36,670 nt of DNA from an uncultured Collinsella sp. (GTDB lineage Bacteria > Actinomycetota > Coriobacteriia > Coriobacteriales > Coriobacteriaceae), in contig UQEO01000009.1 in assembly GCA_900540095.1 (NCBI GenBank), positions 1 through 36,670 on the forward strand, written 5' to 3'. The position numbers and the translations under genes are program-made. The notes under the pieces are model-generated. The model ran no database searches. It saw nothing but the letters and a program-made list of their open reading frames with translations, and was not told where the DNA came from. This document shows positions 30,857 to 36,670 of this stretch, one piece after another. Each line of letters opens with the position of its first letter. Within the stretch, counting starts at the first letter, position 1.

Positions 30857-31441
30857 ATGCGAACCATCATCCTCTACGCCTCGCGCCATCACGGCAATAC
30901 GAAAAAGCTCGTGGACGCCATCGTCGAGGCGCACCCCGAAATCGATACCCTCGACGTGAAGTCACTCGGTAAAAACGAGTATCCCAACCTGCACGAATAT
31001 CATCTGATCGGTGTCGCCACGGGCATCTATTACTCCGAGATCGACAAGGACATGGCACGCGTGCTCACGAACGTGCTGCAGCCGCAGGACAAGGTGTTTG
31101 GCCTTATGACCTACGGTGGCAAAAACAAGTGGTACGGCAAGGATATCGATGGCATCTGCCGCATGAGGCAGGCCATCTTTATGGGTGTCTACGGCTGCCC
31201 CGGCTTTGATACGTGGGGTCCGTTCAAGCTCGCCGGCGGTGTCCAAAAGGGACACCCGACCGCTGAGGAAATTAAGGGCGCCGTCGACTTCTTCGACAAG
31301 ATCGAAGACGAGTATGGCGACATCATCGTCGAAGAGTACGCCAAGCGCGAGAAGCGCCTAGCATACGAGAAGGAGCATCCTGCAGGAGGCCTGGTGGCCG
31401 GCGTTAAGCGCACGGCAAAGAAGATCGCTAACAAGCTGTAA
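30857..31441 (+). CDS. Flavodoxin-domain protein
   Basis: This 194-residue protein starts with a flavodoxin FMN-phosphate loop, YASRHHGNTKKLVDAI (residues 7-22), and continues with the alternating pattern of the fold (LIGVATGIYYSEID, VFGLMTYGGKN). It resembles the short flavodoxin-like family (Flavodoxin_3 type) and would carry electrons via FMN to an unknown partner. A conserved Cys lies in YGCPGFDTWGPFK. The C-terminal 35 residues are Lys/Ala-rich. I chose the ATG at 30857 with AAAGG seven bases upstream. It is monocistronic, divergent from lacX, with its own terminator; no redox partner is adjacent. Confidence 0.82.
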   Translation: MRTIILYASRHHGNTKKLVDAIVEAHPEIDTLDVKSLGKNEYPNLHEYHLIGVATGIYYSEIDKDMARVLTNVLQPQDKVFGLMTYGGKNKWYGKDIDGICRMRQAIFMGVYGCPGFDTWGPFKLAGGVQKGHPTAEEIKGAVDFFDKIEDEYGDIIVEEYAKREKRLAYEKEHPAGGLVAGVKRTAKKIANKL

Positions 31442-31472
31442 CTGTTAAGGTGCTTTTGAGCGTTTAACCCAT

Positions 31473-31511
31473 ACGGCGGGTCCGAGCAGATTCGGGCCCG
31501 CCGTCTTTTTC
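31473..31511 (+). terminator. Terminator of the flavodoxin gene
   Basis: ACGGCGGG...CCCGCCGT with an inner CCGA/TCGG pair is followed by CTTTTTC. It lies in the convergent gap with nagA. Confidence 0.8.
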
Positions 31512-31516
31512 TATCG

Positions 31517-32686
31517 TTACTCGGTAAAGGCGTTGCCGACGCTCTGGCCGCCAACATACGTCTCGACGAGGGTGAGCTCATGGTCGAACACGACAAAGTC
31601 GGCGTCGCGACCCGGCATGATGCTGCCGCACTTATCCTCGATGTGCGCGGAGCGTGCCGGCACCTCGGTTGCCATGCGAATGGCGATATCGGCGCTGGCG
31701 ATGCCCCAGTCGACGATGTTCTTGACGCCCTGGGCAAGCGTGAGCACCGAGCCGGCAATGCTCTTGCCGTCGGCGAGCCAGCACAGGTTGTCCTTCATGA
31801 TGACGTCCATGCCACCACTGGTGTAGCTGCCCTCAGGCATGCCGCCGCAACCCAGGCAGTCGGTGATGAGCACCGTGTGCTGCCAGCCCTTTGCCTGCAG
31901 CAGCGCCTTGATGGCGGCAGGGTTTACGTGCTTGCCGTCACAGATGATCTCGGCGTAGGTCTCGGGCGTGGACATGGCAGCACCCACGACACCGGGCTCG
32001 CGGTGATGCAGACCGCGCTGGCCGTTATAGGTGTGCGTAAAGCAGCTGGCGCCGGCATTGATGGCGGCAATGCACTCATCGTAGGTAGCGTCGGAGTGAC
32101 CGATGCTGGTCACGACGCCCTTCGCGTTGAGGGCGGCAGCATAGGCGGCAGCGCCATCACGCTCAGCGGCCATGGCACTCTTGACGATACGTCCGCCGGC
32201 AGCATCCTGCCACTGGTCGAAGACCTCCTCGGAGGGGTCGATCAGGTAAGCGGGGTTCTGTGCGCCCACGTGCTTCATGGTAAAGAAGGGGCCCTCCAGG
32301 TAGATGCCCTGAATGCGAGCACCGCAGAAGTCGGGGCCGCGACCCTCGTCCGCCTGAGCGATGGCGGCGCAGGCGTCCTTGATCTGCTCGACGCCATCGG
32401 TGAACGTCGTGGGCAGCCAGCTGGTGGTGCCGCGACGGGCGAGCTCGGTCGAGCTGATATCGATGCCCTCGGGATCGTTATCGGTAGTTGAGTGGTTGTA
32501 GAAGCCATGGATGTGAGTATCGACCATACCCGGTGCGATCCACGATCCCGTGTAGTCCTTAATCTCGCAAGAGGGCTCGTCGGCCTGCCAGGCGCCAAAG
32601 ACGCCATCCTCGACCATAAGATAGCCGCCCAGTTGCGGGCCTGCCGGCAAGAAGAACTTGTCAGCCTTAATTGCGTACGTGCTCAT
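31517..32686 (-). CDS. nagA: N-acetylglucosamine/galactosamine-6-phosphate deacetylase (NagA)
   Basis: This 389-residue amidohydrolase removes the acetyl group from N-acetylhexosamine-6-phosphate. Metal and catalytic landmarks are DTHIHG (His58, His60), YLEGPFF (Glu), SIGHSDA (His), FTHTYNG (His) and LITDCLG (catalytic Asp). AAGGAG five bases before the ATG at 32686 fixes the start; two upstream codons with a GTG are less likely. It lies 117 bp downstream of agaS but after a terminator, so it needs its own promoter. Beside agaS, GalNAc-6-phosphate (the AgaA role) is a likely substrate as well as GlcNAc-6-phosphate. A tail fragment of a second copy is at 28659-28790. Confidence 0.93.
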   Translation of the reverse strand: MSTYAIKADKFFLPAGPQLGGYLMVEDGVFGAWQADEPSCEIKDYTGSWIAPGMVDTHIHGFYNHSTTDNDPEGIDISSTELARRGTTSWLPTTFTDGVEQIKDACAAIAQADEGRGPDFCGARIQGIYLEGPFFTMKHVGAQNPAYLIDPSEEVFDQWQDAAGGRIVKSAMAAERDGAAAYAAALNAKGVVTSIGHSDATYDECIAAINAGASCFTHTYNGQRGLHHREPGVVGAAMSTPETYAEIICDGKHVNPAAIKALLQAKGWQHTVLITDCLGCGGMPEGSYTSGGMDVIMKDNLCWLADGKSIAGSVLTLAQGVKNIVDWGIASADIAIRMATEVPARSAHIEDKCGSIMPGRDADFVVFDHELTLVETYVGGQSVGNAFTE

Positions 32687-32753
32687 ATGCACTCCTTGCT
32701 TCTAAAGCAGTTGACTGTAGTGATGCTTATACCCAGCTCACGTAAAACAAAAA

Positions 32754-32785
32754 GCGCCCGCCCGCCGTTATGAGCGGACGGGCGC
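32754..32785 (-). terminator. Terminator of agaS
   Basis: On the minus strand GCGCCCGTCCGC pairs with GGCGGGCGGGCGC and is followed by TTTTTGTTTT. Confidence 0.85.
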
Positions 32786-32803
32786 CCTTACAGGGGGACG
32801 CGA

Positions 32804-33970
32804 TTAAGCGGTGAAGGGGTGAATCGTCACGCCCTTAACCACGCGGTTGACCGTGCCGGTGGGGCTCGGCGTATCGGGCGTGTTGCCCACGCGCACGGAG
32901 TTGAGCAGGCTGATAGCCTGGGCAAACATCACGAACGGCAGAGCAAGGTAGCCCTCGGGAAGTGCCTCGTAGCCCTTAAAGGTGAAGGACTCGCCCTCGT
33001 AGACGGTGGCACCTTCCTGCTGAACGGCGATGGTGTGCTGAGCGATCTTGTCGCCACCGATCTCGTTGAGGATGTCGATGTCGTACTGACGGGTGTAGGC
33101 GTCGTTATTGACGAACACGAAGACGAGCGTCTTATCGTCGACGAAGGACTTAGGTCCATGACGATAGCCCATGGAGGTGTCGTAGGAAGTAGCGACCAGA
33201 CCGTGAGCGAGCTCGAGGATCTTGAGCTGGCTCTCCTGGGCAAGACCACCGAAGGAGCCAGAACCCAAGTAGGTCACGCGGTTGAAATCGCCAGCCAGGT
33301 AATCGGCGATCTCAGGCTCACGGGAGATGACCTCCTCGCCCATCTTGGCAATCGTCTCGACCCACTCGGCCTTCTGCTCGTCAGAGGCAGTATCGAAAAT
33401 AAGGGTGGAGAGCAGGGTCATGCAGGAATAAGAACCGGTCATGGCGAAGCCCTTGTCGTTGGCGCGCGGAATGAGCAGCGTCAGCGCGTTAGGATCATCG
33501 GCAGACTCGACGGCGAGCTTGCCCTCGGGAGCGCAGGTGATGTTGAGGAACTTGACGTTGTGGACGAGCTCCTTGGCAACGGCAACGGCGGCAAGGCTCT
33601 CGGGGCTGTTGCCAGAGCGGGCAAAGGAAACCACGAGCGTGGGATCCTCGGCGCGCAGGAAGTCGCGCGGGGCGCTCACGATGTCGGTCGTGGCGATGGG
33701 CTTAAAGTCGTAGAGATCAGTGTTGCCAGCGTGACGCAGGTACGGGGCGCAGGTATCGCCAACGTAGTCGGACGTACCGGCACCGGTGAAGACAACGGAC
33801 AGACGCCCCTCGCCCATAGCGCGAGCCTCGGCCAGGAAGGCCTCGATGGCCTCCTTGTTCTCGCGATAGATGTTGAGCGTATCACGCCAAAGCTCGGGCT
33901 GCTGAGCAATCTCGGCCGTGGTGATCTGGGCGCCGAGCTCGGTGAGCTCCTCGACACTCTTCTCGAACAT
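32804..33970 (-). CDS. agaS: AgaS-type SIS-domain deaminase/isomerase
   Basis: This 388-residue protein has two SIS (sugar isomerase) domains; the first contains VVFTGAGTSDYVG and SFARSGNSPES, the second TYLGSGSFGGLAQES and GYRHGPKSFVDD. It matches AgaS, which deaminates and isomerises galactosamine-6-phosphate to tagatose-6-phosphate (older names call it tagatose-6-phosphate ketose isomerase). The start follows AGAGG by eight bases. A TATAAT box and an overlapping palindromic operator lie upstream, and a GntR regulator follows on the same strand. With NagA and the mannose-type PTS it forms a hexosamine route feeding LacC. Glucosamine-6-phosphate as substrate is less likely. Confidence 0.9.
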   Translation of the reverse strand: MFEKSVEELTELGAQITTAEIAQQPELWRDTLNIYRENKEAIEAFLAEARAMGEGRLSVVFTGAGTSDYVGDTCAPYLRHAGNTDLYDFKPIATTDIVSAPRDFLRAEDPTLVVSFARSGNSPESLAAVAVAKELVHNVKFLNITCAPEGKLAVESADDPNALTLLIPRANDKGFAMTGSYSCMTLLSTLIFDTASDEQKAEWVETIAKMGEEVISREPEIADYLAGDFNRVTYLGSGSFGGLAQESQLKILELAHGLVATSYDTSMGYRHGPKSFVDDKTLVFVFVNNDAYTRQYDIDILNEIGGDKIAQHTIAVQQEGATVYEGESFTFKGYEALPEGYLALPFVMFAQAISLLNSVRVGNTPDTPSPTGTVNRVVKGVTIHPFTA

Positions 33971-34010
33971 TTCTAATACCTCTCTCTAGAAGTAATCCTC
34001 TGACGTGCAA

Positions 34011-34045
34011 TTATACACTTCGGTTGGTTATCTGGTAGTAACCAG
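34011..34045 (-). promoter_or_regulatory. agaS promoter and GntR operator candidate
   Basis: On the minus strand TATAAT (34016-34011) is a perfect -10 box 41 bases before the agaS start. The palindrome CTGGTTACTACCAG (34045-34032) covers the -35 region, and resembles the GGT...ACC operators of NagR/DasR-type GntR proteins. Binding by the neighbouring GntR regulator would block the promoter (inference). Confidence 0.65.
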
Positions 34046-34084
34046 TTAAATGCAAAGAATCACCATATGGAAACGATGCGAGCA

Positions 34085-34816
34085 CTAGTTACTGCGCTGG
34101 TGGTAAACCTTGTATTTAAACTGATCGGCACGAGCAACCGAGAGTGTGTACTCCACTACCTCGTTTGACTCGTTATACGTAGTCCTGACCAAATCGAGCA
34201 CAGGCGAGCCCTCGACAATTCCCAAAAGGTGGGCATCGGTGGGACGGGCTATGCTCGCATAGAACTCCTCTTCGGCCACGCGAATCTTTTGCTGAAAGTC
34301 CTGCTCAATCACATCGTAAAGCGGCTTACGCTCCAGCAGCGGTCGCTTTAGGGACAGAAATTGACGAACCGGTAGATAGCTGCGTTCGACCATCATGGGC
34401 ATGTTGTCGGCAGAACGAAGGCGCTTGAGCTTAAAAATGCGATCACCGATGCGCAATCCCATATGCTCGGCCAGATTCTTATCGGCCTCCATCTCGCAAA
34501 ACTCGAGAATCGTGGTCTCGGGTTCTCGACCCATCGCGCGCATCTGCTCGGTAAAGCTGTAGGACTGCATAAGATTGGTTGCCTTTGCCGAACGGTCGGT
34601 CACAAAGGTACCGCGACCGTGCTGCCGAACCACCAGTCCTAAACGCTCCAGTTCCTGCAGAGCCAGGCGTACCGTTGTGCGCGAGAGACCATAGCGCTCC
34701 GAAAGTTCGCGCTCGGAAGGAATCATGTCACCGGCGCGATATTCATGGTCAATCTTTTCGGTCAGAATATCGACCAGCTGATCGTACAGCGGTTGCTTAC
34801 GCGCTCCGATCGCCAT
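34085..34816 (-). CDS. GntR/HutC-family regulator of the hexosamine genes
   Basis: This 243-residue regulator has an N-terminal GntR winged helix (MIPSERELSERYGLSRTTVR, about residues 31-50) and a UTRA domain with FKLKRLRSADNMPMMVERSY and SPVLDLVRTTYNESNEVVEY. The layout fits the NagR/YvoA/DasR group, which senses amino-sugar phosphates. GGGAGG precedes the ATG. It lies between agaS and the mannose-type PTS genes on the same strand, and a GGT-N4-ACC palindrome overlaps the agaS promoter, so it most likely controls agaS, nagA and the PTS. Its own upstream sequence has the partly symmetrical AACTACCTAGGGTGTT. Confidence 0.9.
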   Translation of the reverse strand: MAIGARKQPLYDQLVDILTEKIDHEYRAGDMIPSERELSERYGLSRTTVRLALQELERLGLVVRQHGRGTFVTDRSAKATNLMQSYSFTEQMRAMGREPETTILEFCEMEADKNLAEHMGLRIGDRIFKLKRLRSADNMPMMVERSYLPVRQFLSLKRPLLERKPLYDVIEQDFQQKIRVAEEEFYASIARPTDAHLLGIVEGSPVLDLVRTTYNESNEVVEYTLSVARADQFKYKVYHQRSN

Positions 34817-34902
34817 CCTATCCTCCCTTTTGCTCGAATTCGGCTAACTACCTAGGGTGTTATGCATTATCTGTCTGCCACACCCGAATCATTAAGAAAA
34901 AC

Positions 34903-34936
34903 AAAAGCCGCGCGCTCTTTCGAGCACGCGGCTTTT
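34903..34936 (-). terminator. Terminator of the PTS IIC-IID operon
   Basis: AAAAGCCGCG...CGCGGCTTTT with an inner GCTC/GAGC pair forms a hairpin with T-runs on both strands, between the IID stop and the gntR start. Confidence 0.85.
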
Positions 34937-35002
34937 AACATACACATGGCTTAAGGGGTCGGGGTGTGAGCCGCGTAGGGACACACCCCTCAAGCTAGAG
35001 CC

Positions 35003-36085
35003 TTACCAGATGCTCGGCCAGAGACCAAGCGGACCAGCGCCCAGGATGCCAAGGACGAAGAGCAGGAGAATGCCCTTGGTCGGGGTCCAGCTGTGCTTAG
35101 CGAACATGTAGTAAAGCAGCAGCGTAAGCATAAGCGGGACGAGCTTCGGGACGATGGTGTTGAGGGTGTCGGCAACAGAGAAGTTGACCGGATCCTCGGT
35201 AACGGTGCCGTAGGTCACGGACTCCATGCCGTTACCCAGATCGGTGACGCCGCACTCGACAGCGTTGCCGTCGGCATCGGAAGCGGTAAGGGCGTTGCCG
35301 TCCTTATCGGTCATGGCGATAGTACCGGCCTCAGCGGTCTCGGTATCGATGCCCTCCATACCGGTGAAGTTCTCGGCCTCCTTCTCGGAGACGATCACGG
35401 TAGTAGCGGAGAGGCCACGGGTGGTGCCGTTGGGGATCTGGAGGTTGATCTGGGTGCCACCCATGGTGACGACCAGGCAACCGACGACGAAGACGCCCAT
35501 GATGGAAGCGGCACGCGTGAAGGCCTGCATGTTGGCGGTCAGAGCGTCAATAGCGCTGGTGCCAAGCTTGTAGGACCAGTTCATGAGCCAGAAGCGCAGA
35601 GCGAACTGGACAGCGTTGAAAATCACCAGGAAGATGATCGGCGCAGCAGCGTTGCCGTTGATGGCCATGTTGGAGGTGATGCCGGCCGTGATAGGCACGA
35701 GCGTCAGCCAGAACAGGGCGTCACCGATACCACCGAGCGGGCCCATTGCGGCGACGCGGACTGCGCGGATCGTGGGGATGTCAACCTTGTTCTGCTCGAG
35801 CGAAAGCACGATGCCCATAACAAAGGTGACGAGGAACGGGTGGGTGTTGAAGAACTCCAGGTTGTGGCTCATGGAAGCCGCGAGGTCGTTCTTGTTGGTG
35901 TGGATCTTCTCCAGACCGGGGATGATGGAGTAGAGCCAGCCAGCGGCCTGCATACGCTCGTAGTTGAACGAGGCCTGCAGGAAGCAGGAGCGCCAAGCCA
36001 TCTTGTTGAGGGTCTTCTGGTCGAGCTGCGGAGCAGGAGTGAGATCCTCGTAGTGCTCCGGGATCACATACTCATTAGATGCCAT
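35003..36085 (-). CDS. PTS mannose/N-acetylgalactosamine-family IID subunit
   Basis: This 360-residue membrane protein is a mannose-class EIID, which with IIC forms the sugar channel. Family landmarks include WRSCFLQASFNYERMQAAGW, VRVAAMGPLGGIGDALFWLT and the C-terminal LLYYMFAKHSWTPTKGILLL and GPLGLWPS. I chose the ATG at 36085 with GGAGGT ten bases upstream; it overlaps the end of the IIC gene by 11 bases, so the two are translationally coupled. It is longer than usual IID proteins (about 270-300): an extra polar, Asp/Thr/Glu-rich stretch of roughly 60 residues (about 215-300) enlarges the loop before the last membrane segments. Context with agaS and nagA suggests a hexosamine substrate. 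Confidence 0.9.
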   Translation of the reverse strand: MASNEYVIPEHYEDLTPAPQLDQKTLNKMAWRSCFLQASFNYERMQAAGWLYSIIPGLEKIHTNKNDLAASMSHNLEFFNTHPFLVTFVMGIVLSLEQNKVDIPTIRAVRVAAMGPLGGIGDALFWLTLVPITAGITSNMAINGNAAAPIIFLVIFNAVQFALRFWLMNWSYKLGTSAIDALTANMQAFTRAASIMGVFVVGCLVVTMGGTQINLQIPNGTTRGLSATTVIVSEKEAENFTGMEGIDTETAEAGTIAMTDKDGNALTASDADGNAVECGVTDLGNGMESVTYGTVTEDPVNFSVADTLNTIVPKLVPLMLTLLLYYMFAKHSWTPTKGILLLFVLGILGAGPLGLWPSIW

Positions 36086-36670
36086 CTTCGAAGTCACCTC
36101 CGTCAGAAACAGCTGCACCCTTCAGCTCGGTCTGCTGCTGGAAGTCCCAGAAAGCGATGCCGAAGCCGATGAGAGCGAGGATGAGCAGAGCAGGGGTTGC
36201 CAGCGAATCGTTGGCAACGGTGATGAGCGCGAGGCCAAAGCCCATGAGGAAGAAGCCCCACATATCGCGGTTCATCATAACCTTGAGCAGGACGGCGAAG
36301 CCGACGAAGCGCATCATGCCGCCTGCAGCGGACAGACCGGTCTGCAGCCAAGTCGGGATGGCGGAAGCGATGGTCTGACCAATGGTAGCGCCAGCGATGA
36401 AGAACAGGGTGACGACGACAGCGAAGATCAGGCCGAGCAGAGCCATGGCGAAGTAGTTCAGGCGCTCGATGCCCTTGGTGTCCGCGTTATGAGCCATGTT
36501 ATCGGCCGTGGACATAAGCGGGGACATAAGCGTGAAGACCAGGGTAACGCCGAGCTGACCAAGCAGAGCGAACGGAATGGCAAGGCCGACTGCCGCGTTG
36601 GGCTCGAGACCCGTAGCGATAGCGAGAATGGCTGCCATGATGCCGCCCAAGACGGGGGTAAGTGCGTACA
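36075..36670 (-). CDS. PTS mannose/N-acetylgalactosamine-family IIC subunit (partial)
   Basis: This gene runs off the right edge of the window; 197 or so C-terminal residues are visible. It has the mannose-class EIIC pattern of repeated hydrophobic segments (LTPVLGGIMAAILAIATGLE, FALLGQLGVTLVFTLMSP, NYFAMALLGLIFAVVVTLFF) and a C-terminal cytoplasmic tail with FWDFQQQTELKG. The reading frame continues upstream to base 36670 without a stop, so the true start lies outside. It precedes and overlaps the IID gene. The matching IIA and IIB genes are presumably beyond the window, unless the altered IIB at 26407 is the partner, which its lost His makes unlikely. Confidence 0.9.
   Translation of the reverse strand, partial: YALTPVLGGIMAAILAIATGLEPNAAVGLAIPFALLGQLGVTLVFTLMSPLMSTADNMAHNADTKGIERLNYFAMALLGLIFAVVVTLFFIAGATIGQTIASAIPTWLQTGLSAAGGMMRFVGFAVLLKVMMNRDMWGFFLMGFGLALITVANDSLATPALLILALIGFGIAFWDFQQQTELKGAAVSDGGDFEDGI

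Noticed and set aside
30857..31441. Flavodoxin as BilS, partner of bilirubin reductase
   Set aside because: The fold family may be similar, but no reductase gene is adjacent, so nothing supports this role.
36648..36650. TTG at 36650 as the start of the PTS IIC gene
   Set aside because: The frame continues upstream to the window edge with typical IIC residues (YALTPVLGG), so the gene is simply cut by the edge.

Overview
The window looks like chromosomal DNA of a GC-rich gut actinobacterium of the class Coriobacteriia, most like Collinsella. This is inferred from GC-rich codon use, strong AGGAGG-type ribosome sites, a tRNA gene with encoded CCA, and a large set of lactose-family PTS genes with a tagatose-6-phosphate pathway. 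No species-level marker (rRNA) is present.

Layout. 1-3.2 kb: lacB and lacA (galactose-6-phosphate isomerase), an unrecognised membrane protein, and lacF (the only lactose/cellobiose-type PTS IIA here), all on the minus strand. 3.2-17.9 kb: three paralogous modules, each a LacI repressor divergent from a two-gene operon of a lactose-type EIICB permease and a GH1 6-phospho-beta-galactosidase (lacI1|EIICB-bgl, lacI2|bgl-EIICB, lacI3|EIICB-bgl). 18.1-23.7 kb: a class II Fic protein, a decayed deoR copy, a fourth EIICB, and a divergent DUF7916-like gene plus a GntR/HutC regulator. 24-26.9 kb: intact deoR, galM, and an orphan mannose-type IIB whose active-site His is Tyr. 27-30.7 kb: tRNA-Thr(CGT), a DUF5067-like lipoprotein, and a lacX-lacC-yhcH operon with a nagA tail remnant inside it. 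30.8-36.7 kb: a flavodoxin, nagA, agaS, a GntR regulator, and mannose-type PTS IID and IIC (IIC runs off the right edge).

How it works together (inference). The EIICB permeases, sharing LacF, would import and phosphorylate lactose or related beta-galactosides. The GH1 enzymes split the phosphodisaccharides, and GalM/LacX interconvert anomers. LacAB and LacC carry galactose-6-phosphate to tagatose-1,6-bisphosphate. LacD is not in the window. The NagA/AgaS/PTS IIC-IID group would process imported N-acetylhexosamines (GalNAc or GlcNAc, as from mucin) and feed tagatose-6-phosphate to the same LacC.

The most interesting non-coding signals are four. (1) Ten copies of a palindrome of about 60 bp occur in four intergenic arrays with a constant 80-83 bp period. 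(2) Three LacI operator sets carry different half-sites, one per module. (3) An ACCGTTYACCG box, often doubled at 21 bp, is shared by all the lac-type promoters. (4) A 32-bp inverted repeat runs into the ribosome site of fic. Two decayed gene copies (deoR, nagA) record past duplication and deletion.
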